In this document: piece by piece, positions 33,601 to 41,396 of the stretch
Numbering within the stretch: position 1 is the stretch's first letter
How the letters are laid out: every line of letters starts with the position of its first letter
DNA from: Pseudaeromonas sp038247115
Lineage (GTDB): Bacteria > Pseudomonadota > Gammaproteobacteria > Enterobacterales > Aeromonadaceae
DNA length: 41,808 bases
NCBI GenBank assembly: GCA_038247115.1
Contig: JBBRVG010000029.1
Span: 1 to 41,808, forward strand
Direction: 5' to 3'
The notes under the pieces: model-generated
Database searches by the model: none
Told to the model about the DNA's origin: nothing
What the model saw: only the letters and a program-made list of their open reading frames with translations
Made by a program: the position numbers and the translations under genes

Positions 33601-35061
33601 CACAGGACCTGCAACCTGGGTCAGCAACGCCAGTGCGGCGTCATACTGACTGGCAGCGGCCTTGGCCAGACTCAGGCGTTGCTGTACCGCCAGCAAGGCC
33701 TCGGTGAGTTGGCGCTCCTGCTCCTTGAACAGGCTCTGCTCCCGGGCCACGCCGGTCACATCCAGACTCGGGCGGTCGCACAGCTCACGAGCACTCTCCA
33801 GAGCCTTGATGGCCTGGCGATACTGGATGGCGCGAGTCTGCTGGATATCCAGCGCCTGCTGGTAGTCCGCCAACTGGGTCTTGAGACTATCCACCTCGCC
33901 TTCGGTCTGCTGTTTCTTCTGCTCCAGCTCGAATTTACGCTCGCTAATCTCCTCGACAATCGCCAACTGCTCTTCCAGCCGCAGGCCGATATCGGTGACA
34001 TCCTCACGGTATTGCTCAATCTTCTTGCCCAGCGCCACACCGTTGATCACCCGGGCTAACAGCTCGGAGGCAGCCTCCAGCTCATCGGTGAGATGCTTCT
34101 CCCGCGCCTGCATCTGCTCGGCTTCTTCCGCCAGATAGATGGCGCGCTGCTTTTCTTCCCGCAGCAAGCGGTGCTTGTCCTGAAGTTGCTGACGACCGGC
34201 CAGCGCCGACTCGGAGAGCCGCGCCTTCTCGGTGCTGTTGCGCATGTAGTCAGCCGCGACATAGTGGGTCGTTTCGGTGATCAGGTTGCGGAACAGATCC
34301 CGCTGGGACTGGGTCTCCTTGATGGCATCCAGGGTGCGGCGGTTTTCATAGATGGCCGCCTCCATGTCCTGGAACGCCTTGCGTACCCCGGAGTTCTCCG
34401 GCAACAGGTACTCCCGCAGCGAGCGGGAAATCGACGAGGAGATGCCACCGTACAGGGAAGCTTCGATCAGCCGATAGAAGCGGGATCTATCCTTTTGATC
34501 GCGCATCTTCTTCGGCAGGATACCGAACTCGAACATGAAGTTGTGATAATCGGTCACCGAATTGAACTTGGCAACTTTCAGCGCACCCAGCTCGGCGGCG
34601 GCTTTGCGTAGATCGCTGAACGGCCGCACCTTGGCCTTGTCCTCATCCAGCTTCTCCAGCAGCAGCTCGGTGGGCTGGATACCCGCCGGCACGTCCACCA
34701 GGGCAAAGGGGGTAATGTTGACCTTGTGATCCCGGTTGGCCACCTGCTCCAGATGGACACCGACCCACAGTCGCTGATCCCGGGAATTGAGCACCTCAAT
34801 CAGGGAGTAGCAATGACCCCGTTGCAGCTTACCGTAGAGCCCCTTATCCCGACTGGCACTGGAGCTGCCCGCTTCGGTGGTATTGCGGAAGTGCAACAGG
34901 GTCTGATCCGGGATCAGTGCCGTGATGAGCGAGGCCATGGCGGTGGATTTCCCGGCACCATTGCCACCGGAAAGCGTGGTTACTAGCTGGTCAAGCTCGA
35001 AAGTCCGGGCAAAAAAGCCGTTCCAGTTGACCATAGTCATCGAAATAAACTTGCCGCGCAT
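30634..35061 (-). CDS. mukB: Chromosome partition protein MukB (SMC-like condensin)
   Basis: A 1475-residue MukB (E. coli 1486). The N-terminal head has Walker A GGNGAGKS (32-39) after the NWNGFFARTF segment. Long coiled coils flank a hinge at about 640-790 (YDDINIEDAPYYSALYGPAR). The C-terminal head carries the ABC signature SGALSTGEAIGTGQ and Walker B RLLFLDEAARLD. It dimerises through the hinge and, with the kleisin MukF and MukE, extrudes DNA loops to organise and segregate the chromosome. It starts 2 bp after the mukE stop and is the last gene of cmoM-mukF-mukE-mukB. Confidence 0.99.
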   Translation of the reverse strand: MRGKFISMTMVNWNGFFARTFELDQLVTTLSGGNGAGKSTAMASLITALIPDQTLLHFRNTTEAGSSSASRDKGLYGKLQRGHCYSLIEVLNSRDQRLWVGVHLEQVANRDHKVNITPFALVDVPAGIQPTELLLEKLDEDKAKVRPFSDLRKAAAELGALKVAKFNSVTDYHNFMFEFGILPKKMRDQKDRSRFYRLIEASLYGGISSSISRSLREYLLPENSGVRKAFQDMEAAIYENRRTLDAIKETQSQRDLFRNLITETTHYVAADYMRNSTEKARLSESALAGRQQLQDKHRLLREEKQRAIYLAEEAEQMQAREKHLTDELEAASELLARVINGVALGKKIEQYREDVTDIGLRLEEQLAIVEEISERKFELEQKKQQTEGEVDSLKTQLADYQQALDIQQTRAIQYRQAIKALESARELCDRPSLDVTGVAREQSLFKEQERQLTEALLAVQQRLSLAKAAASQYDAALALLTQVAGPVPREQAWESAQQVLRQGQQSRDLVNRSAQIQHALSDLQRDAEQRQQLARWQEELQRQHQISLPDEEALELAAEQQQARLEQLAEQLDAGRQQGAQVEQQLLQSRTRIDQLKKIAPAWLVAQEKLDKLRELSGEALENPQAVSQSMHKALAAERQAETEKNQLQQRKLDLEAQIRRLQNVGGEVDERLSRVSEQLDGVLLCDVYDDINIEDAPYYSALYGPARAAIVVADLDAALERLKALEDLPDDVYLIQGNPESFDEDLLDARELEQALVVRGSDRQLRYSRFPTVPLFGRAAREQRIAALEAEREALIDAYATAAFEQQKHSRTYHHFSQFIAEHLNVAFEADPEAELELLQAQARELQSRQQERQQQDAQYRAAQETTRAALSLLQRLRPLWHLAQTDAGAERLSAARAELEALQQAEQFLRQKGQALSALEGQVHLLREDPQSLDTLQLAATDAEQQLTQVRRQSFALDELLARSSHFVYQDAEAMLGQTSEISERLKAKLTDAELARRQLAESVAQIVSRFTDAMQVRTALQSGLDAKRQTLGEFEQELGAMGLVVSVDMEEKARHHKREVEEQLVRTRSRRTQAEAQFQVCRRDIDSLQGRLAHEGKDYKLARKLLVHHKQSWNRVLRLARDNDVEKRLNRRELAYLDADELRSMSDKALGALRLAVHHDEELRDALRLSEGNRNTEQKVGFYVVVYRYLKERIRHDIIRSDDPVEAIEEMEIELSRLADELKQRESHLSLSSTEVAAKITNIIRREQNRIRVLNQGLQNIAFGQVHGVRLNVNVRDAYARLLNALGDQATLHQDLFADEALTFSEAMAKLFQRLNPHIDQGERSHQVLGEALLDYRNYLELEIEVQRGVDGWLRAESGALSTGEAIGTGQAILLMVLQSWEEDAKRLRAKDILPCRLLFLDEAARLDAKSIATLFELCERQDMQLLIAAPENISPEKGTTYKLIRKVHGKHEHVHVVGLRGFGYGEDRMSA

Positions 35062-35063
35062 CG

Positions 35064-35783
35064 TTATACGTCCAGTCCCAGTTGTTCTTCTTCCAGCTCA
35101 TCTTCACTCTCGTCCAGCAAGTGTTCGCTGGTCGGTAGCTCGTCATCATGCAAGATGGCTTCCCCTTCCCGGATCATCCGCAACTGCACCAGGCGCGGAT
35201 CCTCGTCGCTGCGCACATCGGCACCGAAGCGGAATACCGACTCGTTGACGCGGAATTTATCGCCCGTCCCCACCTGCACCACCATGCCGAGGCGCTTGAG
35301 ACGTCGCAGGGAGGTGCGCATCTTCTCCAGCAGTTTGCGCTTGTCCAGATCCGAGCCACCGCTGCGTTGGTTGACCATACGCAGCAATTGCCGCTCATCA
35401 GCCAGGGTCAGCAACTCTTCTTGCAGATCGGTGAGGGAAAAGAGCCCTTCATTGGCTAGCCGCTCGGGGCTGAGATAGAGATAACAGAGTACCTTGCCCA
35501 CCAGCATGTCCAACTCCGAGAGCACAGAGGTGCCAATTTCCGAGCTGGCACGAGGCCGCAGATAGAAGAAGCCTTCCGGCGCCTTGATCAGCTCCACCTG
35601 ATAGCGGGCGTAGAAGCGCTCCAGCTCATCGTGGTATTCGAGCAAAAACGAGTGGTTATCCAGATCATCGGCGCTGATATGGCGTCCGCTGCGCAACCAG
35701 GTATCCAGTTTCGGGAACAAAGGGTTGGCAATCGCCTGCGCCATGCGCAGTGCGAGAGGAAAATCAGTATTGATCAATGACAT
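35064..35783 (-). CDS. mukE: Chromosome partition protein MukE
   Basis: A 239-residue winged-helix accessory subunit of MukBEF, like the 234-residue E. coli form. The start at 35783 gives MSLINTDFPLALRMAQAIANPLFPKLD, matching the family; a longer in-frame reading upstream lies wholly inside mukF. The core PEGFFYLRPR, SELDMLVGKVLCYLYLSPERLANEG and ESVFRFGADVR segments are near-identical to E. coli. The acidic C-terminal tail (SEDELEEEQLGL) is typical. It overlaps the mukF 3' end by 20 nt. Confidence 0.97.
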   Translation of the reverse strand: MSLINTDFPLALRMAQAIANPLFPKLDTWLRSGRHISADDLDNHSFLLEYHDELERFYARYQVELIKAPEGFFYLRPRASSEIGTSVLSELDMLVGKVLCYLYLSPERLANEGLFSLTDLQEELLTLADERQLLRMVNQRSGGSDLDKRKLLEKMRTSLRRLKRLGMVVQVGTGDKFRVNESVFRFGADVRSDEDPRLVQLRMIREGEAILHDDELPTSEHLLDESEDELEEEQLGLDV

Positions 35784-37119
35784 GGGCCTGTACCTTAGCT
35801 CCCGATTCGTTGATGGGTTTCCATTTCGGTTGTTTGGCGCTGGAGAGTTCCGCTTCTGAGTGTCCCAGGCGGATCGCCGAATCAATCAGCAAGCGTGCCA
35901 CATCGAAGTGTTGATAGTCCGGATAATGGGCCAGGTAGTCGCGCAGCACCTCGGCCATATCCAGCGGTTTACCCTGCTCGCGGAAAGCATCCAGATGCAA
36001 CTGGATACGCTCGGCCAGTTGATTGTTCACATCCAGAATTTCGTGATATTCCAACTCGCTCGGCAGCTCGCCGGTGATTTCGTCGCCATGCAGGGCCAGC
36101 GTTTCGTCACGCAGCTCCAGCAAGCGATGCTCCTGAGCCACCACCATCAACCAGTTGTGGTTCTGGAACTCGCGGATCGACTCCCGCAAGCGCTGGCTGA
36201 ACGCCCGGTTCTTGTCCATGTCGATGGCGGTGCGGATAAACTTGTGCACATGGCGGTCGTAACGAGCCCACAATTCGATGCATTGCTGACCCCAATTGAT
36301 GATGGCATCCAGACGTGCCTGCAGGGTGTGGGTCAACGCCTCGATATGGGCCAGCTCTTCCCGACCTTGCGTCGCCTCCTGAATGTTCAGCAAGCCATCC
36401 TGCAGATTGTGACCCGCGGCATCCAGGGTATCCTGCAGCTCGCGCAGGGTCTGGCCTGTCTCGCGCAGCAACTTCTCGCAGCTGTGGATCGCCTGGGTCC
36501 AATCCAGATTCAGCAGATCGGCAATCTCGGCCTTGACCTGATTCTGATGCTCATCCATGGCGCGCTGGGTCAGATCGATGCGCGCCAGTATCTCCTCCAC
36601 CGAATATTTCAGTCGCGGATAAACCTGCTCATCCCAGTGGGCCAGCGCATCGTTCTCGCTCGCCGCCTGATAGGCTTTGGCCAGTTCGCTGGCGACCTGC
36701 TCCAGCAGCAAGGAGAGCTTGACGCTACTGACCTCTTTTTGTTCAGCAAAAAATTCGACAATACCCATCGCCAGCCGTGTCAGACGATACAGGCTCTCGC
36801 CTTCGACCGGATCGGCATTGAAGCGCGACAGCAGCTTCTGTCGGACCAGTTCATTGATGGCATTGTTGGCTCTATGGCTCAGGGTCTCGTCCATCTGACC
36901 GAAGATTTGGCTGACATAGCCAAAGGCATCATGCAGCGCGGCTTCGGTCAGCTCATGGGTCGAGTCATCCCGGGAGAGCGTGGCGATGGCGATCAAAAAG
37001 GCCAAGCGATCATTGGCCAGATTCAGCGACAGCCCTTCTTGCTTCACCCAGCCCACCAATTCCGGCAGGGTCAATTCGGGCAAGCTGCGCTCTGTGGCGC
37101 GGGAAACTTCTTGCGTCAT
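35764..37119 (-). CDS. mukF: Chromosome partition protein MukF (kleisin)
   Basis: A 451-residue kleisin (E. coli 440). An N-terminal winged-helix dimerisation domain (about 10-115) includes NNAINELVRQKLLSRF, followed by a helical middle region that contacts the MukB neck and binds MukE. A conserved block WGQQCIELWARYDRHVHKFI is present, and the C-terminal winged helix ends WKPINESGAKVQAHVIDQY, almost as in E. coli. It bridges the MukB heads. Its ATG overlaps the cmoM stop by 4 nt. Confidence 0.98.
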   Translation of the reverse strand: MTQEVSRATERSLPELTLPELVGWVKQEGLSLNLANDRLAFLIAIATLSRDDSTHELTEAALHDAFGYVSQIFGQMDETLSHRANNAINELVRQKLLSRFNADPVEGESLYRLTRLAMGIVEFFAEQKEVSSVKLSLLLEQVASELAKAYQAASENDALAHWDEQVYPRLKYSVEEILARIDLTQRAMDEHQNQVKAEIADLLNLDWTQAIHSCEKLLRETGQTLRELQDTLDAAGHNLQDGLLNIQEATQGREELAHIEALTHTLQARLDAIINWGQQCIELWARYDRHVHKFIRTAIDMDKNRAFSQRLRESIREFQNHNWLMVVAQEHRLLELRDETLALHGDEITGELPSELEYHEILDVNNQLAERIQLHLDAFREQGKPLDMAEVLRDYLAHYPDYQHFDVARLLIDSAIRLGHSEAELSSAKQPKWKPINESGAKVQAHVIDQY

Positions 37120-37931
37120 GACATTCTCTTCTCAATCACTGTGCTCTCTCCATGGACTAGTGGCCGTTGCGCCATGACATGGATATAGCGGCCCAGGGCG
37201 ATAAAAGGCTCCTGGCGACAATAACGTTGTTCCATCTGCAGCAGATCATCGAACTTCTCCTGCTGATCCTGCTTGTGACGCATGTAGTCATGGATCACCC
37301 GCACCCCTGTCTTGCCGATCAGCTTCAAACCGTCCCGTTGCAGCCAGTCATAGACCTCATCGGGCAGTTGGGGATTGCTGGGGGTCAACTTTTGCTTGCG
37401 AGTCTTGGTCAGGCCGGCGCGGATATAATCGAAATTCCCCACCACCAGACTCTGGAATAACAAGGCGTTGCGATTATAAAACAACACCGAGAGGATCCCG
37501 CCCGGCGCCAAATAGCGCAGCAAGGATATCAAGGTCTGCCGGGGTTCACTCAACCATTCGAGCACGGCATGACACAAGATGAGATCAAACTCACCCTCAA
37601 TGTGTTGATCCAGCTCCTGGATCGGGCAATGAATCAAACGGATACGATCACCCAAGCCCTTGGCTTCGATCTGCTGACGTCCCAGCTCCAGCATGTCCGC
37701 CGAGAGATCGCACAACTCGACCTGATGCCCCATCTGCGCCAGTTGCTGGGCGAAATAACCAAAGCCACCGCCAGCATCCAATATTCGCAACGGGCGCTCC
37801 CCCAGCCGACTGAGGCATCCCTGCAGATCCTGCCACACCACGGCGGCGCGAATGCGACCCTTGCTGGTGCCATAAATGTTCTGGGCAAACTTGTCGGCCA
37901 TGCCGTCGAAGCTGTGATCTGCACTCACCAT
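37116..37931 (-). CDS. cmoM: tRNA 5-carboxymethoxyuridine methyltransferase CmoM (formerly SmtA)
   Basis: A 271-residue class I SAM-dependent methyltransferase. The N-terminal FAQNIYGTSKGRIRAAVVWQDL, motif I ILDAGGGFGYFAQQLA, the acidic ELCDLSADMLELG, and the C-terminal RYCRQEPFIALGRYIHV match E. coli CmoM (261). It methylates cmo5U34 to mcmo5U34 in certain tRNAs, widening wobble decoding. It is first in the conserved cmoM-mukFEB operon and divergent from elyC, which is also the E. coli arrangement. Confidence 0.95.
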   Translation of the reverse strand: MVSADHSFDGMADKFAQNIYGTSKGRIRAAVVWQDLQGCLSRLGERPLRILDAGGGFGYFAQQLAQMGHQVELCDLSADMLELGRQQIEAKGLGDRIRLIHCPIQELDQHIEGEFDLILCHAVLEWLSEPRQTLISLLRYLAPGGILSVLFYNRNALLFQSLVVGNFDYIRAGLTKTRKQKLTPSNPQLPDEVYDWLQRDGLKLIGKTGVRVIHDYMRHKQDQQEKFDDLLQMEQRYCRQEPFIALGRYIHVMAQRPLVHGESTVIEKRMS

Positions 37932-37960
37932 AGCGGTTCCGTTTCACTCAAGGGAGGGCT

Positions 37961-37989
37961 ATTCTGGCACATCCCTATACCCCTGCAAA
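37961..37989 (-). promoter_or_regulatory. Candidate sigma-70 promoter of cmoM-mukFEB
   Basis: On the minus strand TTTGCA and CAGAAT are spaced 17 bp, each matching four of six consensus bases, in the 90-bp divergent spacer with elyC. A transcript start near 37955 would give a leader of about 25 nt. Confidence 0.4.
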
Positions 37990-38021
37990 CGGCGCGGCGG
38001 ACGGCCGCTCAGAGATCATCC

Positions 38022-38786
38022 ATGTTCTGGTTAAAAAAATGGCTTGGTGGGCTATTAATGCCCTTACCCTTCACCCTGACCCTGATTGTGCTCGGTCTGT
38101 TGCTGCTATGGTTTACCCGCCGCCAACGGTTGGGCAAGGCACTCTGTACCCTGGGCACCCTGCTGCTGATCCTGTTTTCACTGCGTCCGGTCAGCATGGA
38201 GTTGTTGCGGCCGCTGGAGCAGCAATACCCGCCCTTCCCCGCGAACCAGAGCGTCGATTTTATCCTGGTGCTCGGTCATGGCCATGTCAGTGATCCGAGC
38301 GTGCCCTTGACCAGTCAACCCATCAGCAATGCCTATGCCCGCATTCTGGAAGCTATCGATCTCAAGCGGCGTAATCCCCAAGCCAAACTGGTGCTATCCG
38401 GCAACATCAGCAGTGATCCTATCTCGTGCGCCGAGATGTATGCCCGGATTGCCGAGCACTACGGCATTCCTCGTCAGGAGATGATCCTGATTGAAGATGC
38501 CTACGATACCCATGACGAGATCAGTCGTTATCGAGCCATCATCGGCGACCATCCAGCCGCACTGGTGACCTCCGCCAGCCATATGCCCCGCGCCATGGGG
38601 CTCATGCGTCAAGCGGGTCTTCAGGTGATACCCGCGCCGACCGATTATATGGGGCGGCAAGCCCAGCGGCCCATCCCCTCCTATGGCTATCTGCCGGAGG
38701 GTCGTTACCTGATGTATTCCGAGACCGCACTGCACGAATGGATAGGCGCCATTTGGCATCAATTACGAAACCAGTCGAAAGAATGA
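38022..38786 (+). CDS. elyC: ElyC/SanA/YdcF family envelope biogenesis factor
   Basis: A 254-residue inner-membrane protein with a DUF218 domain. The start at 38022 gives MFWLKKWLGGLLMPLPFTLTL, aligning with E. coli ElyC (YcbC, about 259). Two membrane helices (about 12-30 and 37-55) precede the periplasmic DUF218 domain (DFILVLGHGHVSD through LVTSASHMPRAMGLMRQAG). ElyC is needed for envelope integrity and peptidoglycan synthesis at low temperature and affects the undecaprenyl carrier pool. It is divergent from cmoM, as in E. coli. Confidence 0.92.
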   Translation: MFWLKKWLGGLLMPLPFTLTLIVLGLLLLWFTRRQRLGKALCTLGTLLLILFSLRPVSMELLRPLEQQYPPFPANQSVDFILVLGHGHVSDPSVPLTSQPISNAYARILEAIDLKRRNPQAKLVLSGNISSDPISCAEMYARIAEHYGIPRQEMILIEDAYDTHDEISRYRAIIGDHPAALVTSASHMPRAMGLMRQAGLQVIPAPTDYMGRQAQRPIPSYGYLPEGRYLMYSETALHEWIGAIWHQLRNQSKE

Positions 38787-38883
38787 GCGATGTCCAACCC
38801 AAAAACTGATATGGATCAGTAATTAGGGTAAAATATTAGTCTGCGTGACCAAGCGCTGACTATTCGGGGCCGAGTTCACCTCA

Positions 38884-38889
38884 TATAAT
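38884..38889 (+). promoter_or_regulatory. -10 element of the probable tpiA promoter
   Basis: A perfect TATAAT is followed by a GC-rich discriminator (GCCCCG). The -35 region at 17-bp spacing (TATTCG) is poor. The predicted start near 38896 leaves a leader of about 29 nt before tpiA. The GC-rich discriminator fits growth-rate or stringent control, which is an inference. Confidence 0.6.
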
Positions 38890-38924
38890 GCCCCGCAGCA
38901 AATCACCATCTGGAGGATGAAAGA

Positions 38925-39680
38925 ATGAGACAACCATTGGTAATGGGTAACTGGAAGTTGAACGGCACCAAAGCATCTGTTGAAGCCCTGGTCAAGGCAC
39001 TGGTCGAACCGGCTGCCAAAGCTGAAGGCGTTGAAGTTGCCGTCTGCCCGCCAGTTATCTTCCTGGGCCTGGTTGAAAAGCTGACTGAAGGCACCCGCAT
39101 TCAGTACGGTGCGCAAAACGCCGACGTACACACTGCTGGCGCATTCACCGGTGAAAATTCTCCGGTCATGCTGAAGGAATTTGGTTGCAAGTACGCTCTG
39201 GTTGGCCACAGCGAACGTCGCACCCTGCACGCAGAAACCGATGCCGTAGTCGCTGCCAAGTACGAAGCCATTCAACAGAACGGTCTGGTACCTGTGCTGT
39301 GCATCGGTGAAACTCTGGCTCAGTTCGAAGCCAACGAAACCAAGGCTGTGGTTGAAACCCAGCTGAAGGCTGTGATCGACCATTCCGGCATCGACTCTTT
39401 CGCCAATGCCGTCATCGCTTACGAGCCGGTATGGGCTATCGGCACTGGCAAGACTGCTACCCCGGAAATCGCACAATCCGTCCATGCTCACATCCGTGCT
39501 TATCTGGCCGGTTTCAGCGCTGACGTCGCCGCCAAAGTACAGATCCTGTACGGTGGTTCCGTGACTGGCGCCACTGCTGCTGAGCTGTTCGGTCAAGCCG
39601 ATATCGACGGCGGCCTGGTGGGCGGTGCGTCCTTGAAGCCAGAAGACTTTGCCCAGATCATCGCTGGCGCCAAGCAATAA
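38925..39680 (+). CDS. tpiA: Triosephosphate isomerase
   Basis: A 251-residue TIM barrel interconverting dihydroxyacetone phosphate and glyceraldehyde 3-phosphate in glycolysis. Active-site residues are all present: Asn9 and Lys11 (GNWKLNG), His95 (VGHSERR) and Glu167 (AYEPVWAIGTGK); phosphate-gripping loops are GTGKTA and the C-terminal YGGSV and GGLVGGASL. GGAGG lies about 8-12 nt upstream. Codon use looks strongly biased, as expected for high expression. It precedes pfkA on the same strand. Confidence 0.99.
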   Translation: MRQPLVMGNWKLNGTKASVEALVKALVEPAAKAEGVEVAVCPPVIFLGLVEKLTEGTRIQYGAQNADVHTAGAFTGENSPVMLKEFGCKYALVGHSERRTLHAETDAVVAAKYEAIQQNGLVPVLCIGETLAQFEANETKAVVETQLKAVIDHSGIDSFANAVIAYEPVWAIGTGKTATPEIAQSVHAHIRAYLAGFSADVAAKVQILYGGSVTGATAAELFGQADIDGGLVGGASLKPEDFAQIIAGAKQ

Positions 39681-39686
39681 AACATC

Positions 39687-39712
39687 ATGAGGGCGTCATC
39701 AGACGCCCTCAT
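39687..39712 (+). terminator. Hairpin downstream of tpiA
   Basis: A perfect 11-bp stem ATGAGGGCGTC/GACGCCCTCAT with a 4-nt ATCA loop begins 7 bp after the tpiA stop. No T run follows, so it may be a weak terminator or a 3'-end stabilising element allowing read-through to pfkA. Confidence 0.6.
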
Positions 39713-39733
39713 AGTGTCCGCATAGCCCTGTCG

Positions 39734-39774
39734 GGTACTTTCCCTCTGTGACGGAGGGGATGTGTGAAAGTACC
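39734..39774 (+). repeat. Long imperfect hairpin in the tpiA-pfkA spacer
   Basis: Outer arms GGTACTTTC (39734-39742) and GAAAGTACC (39766-39774) pair perfectly over 9 bp, and an inner CCTC/GAGG helix can stack within, leaving a one-sided bulge. Two smaller hairpins follow before pfkA: CTGCC/GGCAG (39779-39799) and GGGGC/GCCCC (39824-39839). The whole spacer (39681-39879) has no protein-coding potential that I trust, and no convincing pfkA promoter. Confidence 0.6.
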
Positions 39775-39879
39775 GCCACTGCCAGCTCTGACTCGGCAGC
39801 CCATGGGTTCATCGCGAGACGCCGGGGCCAGCCAGCCCCACCAGTTTGTACAAGAAACTTCGACTTATAGAGGCACACT

Positions 39880-40842
39880 ATGATCAAGAAAATTGGTGTT
39901 CTGACCAGCGGCGGTGACTCACCAGGTATGAATGCAGCCATTCGCGCTGTGGTTCGTGCCGGTCTGGCATCCGGTCTGGAGGTGTATGGTATCCGTGACG
40001 GTTACCTGGGCCTGCATCAGGATCGCATTACCAAACTGGAGCGCCATAGCGTTTCTGACGTGATCAACCGCGGCGGTACTTTTTTGGGCTCGGCTCGTTT
40101 CCCGGCCTTCAAAGAAGAATCTGTTCGTCGTGAAGCCATCGAAAACCTGAAGAAGCACGGTATCGATGCGCTGGTGGTGGTGGGTGGTGACGGCTCCTAC
40201 ATGGGCGCCAAGAAGCTGACCGAAATGGGGTATCCCTGCATCGGCCTGCCGGGCACCATCGACAACGATATCGCCGGTACCGAATTTACCATCGGCTTCG
40301 ACACAGCACTGAACGTGGTGATGGAAGCGATTGACCGTCTGCGTGACACCTCTACCTCTCACAAGCGGATCTCGATTGTGGAAGTCATGGGTCGCCACTG
40401 TGGTGATTTGGCCATGTCGGCCGCCGTAGCCGGTGGCGCCGAGTTCGTGATCGTGCCGGAGAAGGGTTTCGACAAGAACGAACTGCTGGACCAGATCGAC
40501 GATGGTATCGCCAAGGGCAAGCGTCACGCCATGATCACCATCTGTGAGCACGTCACCGACGTGAATGCCCTGGCCAAGGAAATCGAAGCCCACACCGGCC
40601 TCGAAACCCGCGCCACCATTCTCGGCCACATCCAGCGTGGCGGTAGCCCGACTGCTCGTGATCGTATCATGGCCAGCCGCATGGGTGCCTACGCCGTTGA
40701 GCTGTTGCTTGAGGGTGTCGGCGGCCGCTGCATCGGTCTGCAAGAGAACAAGCTGGTGCACCACGACATCGTTGACTGCATCGAGAACATGAAGCGTCCA
40801 TTCGACGAAGAGATGTTCCAGTTGAGCGACAAGCTGTTCTAA
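39880..40842 (+). CDS. pfkA: ATP-dependent 6-phosphofructokinase
   Basis: A 320-residue enzyme, the same length as E. coli PfkA, phosphorylating fructose 6-phosphate in glycolysis. It has the ATP-binding GGDSPG (11-16) and VGGDGSYMGA, the catalytic TIDND (126-130, Asp128 as base), effector-site Arg residues in GYLGLHQDRI and KRISIVEVMGRHCGD, and the fructose-site GHIQRGGSPTARDR. The AGAGG Shine-Dalgarno lies 7 nt from the ATG. It follows tpiA; the hairpin-rich spacer between them may be its leader. Confidence 0.99.
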   Translation: MIKKIGVLTSGGDSPGMNAAIRAVVRAGLASGLEVYGIRDGYLGLHQDRITKLERHSVSDVINRGGTFLGSARFPAFKEESVRREAIENLKKHGIDALVVVGGDGSYMGAKKLTEMGYPCIGLPGTIDNDIAGTEFTIGFDTALNVVMEAIDRLRDTSTSHKRISIVEVMGRHCGDLAMSAAVAGGAEFVIVPEKGFDKNELLDQIDDGIAKGKRHAMITICEHVTDVNALAKEIEAHTGLETRATILGHIQRGGSPTARDRIMASRMGAYAVELLLEGVGGRCIGLQENKLVHHDIVDCIENMKRPFDEEMFQLSDKLF

Positions 40843-40869
40843 GACTGCATAGCAGTCAGCGACATGAAG

Positions 40870-40894
40870 AAGGAGGCAGTGATGCCTCCTTTTT
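40870..40894 (+). terminator. Intrinsic terminator of pfkA
   Basis: A 9-bp stem AAGGAGGCA/TGCCTCCTT with a 4-nt GTGA loop is followed by a T-rich tail (TTTATTT), 27 bp after the pfkA stop. On the other strand the tail is weaker, so it may only partly stop the opposing carboxymuconolactone-decarboxylase transcript. Confidence 0.92.
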
Positions 40895-40947
40895 ATTTGA
40901 TGGTATATCCGGTCTCTTAGGGATCATACGGCTGCGTGAATGGGACA

Positions 40948-41334
40948 TTACGCCGGGATCAGACCCCGTTCGATAAACACAGCTTTTGCCGTCAGCATGC
41001 CATTGATAGCGGCAGGGAAACCAGCATAGACCGCCATCTGCAGGATCACTTCCGTGACCTCCTCAGGCGAGCACCCCACATTCAAGGCACCATGCAGATG
41101 CACTGCCAGTTGCGGTTGTGCATGGCCTAAAGCCGTTAATGCTGCCACGGTTGCCAGCTCTCGGCTCTTCAGATCCAGACCCGGCCGCTGGTAGATATCA
41201 CCAAATGGAAACTCGATGGTGTAGCGTGCCAGATCCGGCGCAATAGACTCCAGTGCCGCTATGACCTTGGCTCCTGCCTCACCGTCAATTTCATGCAGAC
41301 GGCGCAAACCGGCTTCAAAACGTGTATTGCTCAT
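40948..41334 (-). CDS. Carboxymuconolactone decarboxylase (CMD) family protein
   Basis: A 128-residue all-helical protein of the CMD/AhpD superfamily. The start at 41334 is set by AAGGAG 8 nt upstream. It has the SRELATVAALTALGHAQPQLAVHLHGALNVG block with a catalytic-type Glu59 and His79/His81. It has a single Cys88, so it lacks the CxxC peroxidase pair of AhpD. This makes it closer to PcaC/YurZ-like members, whose substrates are mostly unknown. It lies downstream of a MerR-family gene on the same strand, behind a MerR-type promoter, suggesting induction by a small electrophile or oxidant. Confidence 0.88.
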   Translation of the reverse strand: MSNTRFEAGLRRLHEIDGEAGAKVIAALESIAPDLARYTIEFPFGDIYQRPGLDLKSRELATVAALTALGHAQPQLAVHLHGALNVGCSPEEVTEVILQMAVYAGFPAAINGMLTAKAVFIERGLIPA

Positions 41335-41365
41335 GGGTTCACTCTCCTTGGGTTGCGAAGCCATG

Positions 41366-41396
41366 AGCCTACAACTTCGAGTGCACTCTAGATCAA
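41366..41396 (-). promoter_or_regulatory. MerR-type promoter/operator with 19-bp spacer, driving the CMD gene
   Basis: On the minus strand TTGATC (-35, 41396-41391) and TAGGCT (-10, 41371-41366) are separated by exactly 19 bp, the lengthened spacing recognised by MerR-family activators. The spacer contains the perfect palindrome GAGTGCACTC (41377-41386). The -35 hexamer is formed by the last two codons of the regulator gene itself. The predicted start near 41359 lies just ahead of the CMD ribosome binding site. Confidence 0.82.

Noticed and set aside
35784..35885. N-terminal extension of mukE
   Set aside because: It lies entirely within the mukF 3' end and has no MukE similarity. The Met at 35783 fits the family N-terminus.
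37569..38021. Upstream extension of elyC antisense to cmoM
   Set aside because: Similarity to ElyC begins only at MFWLKKWLGG (38022). The upstream part is antisense to a well-supported methyltransferase gene.
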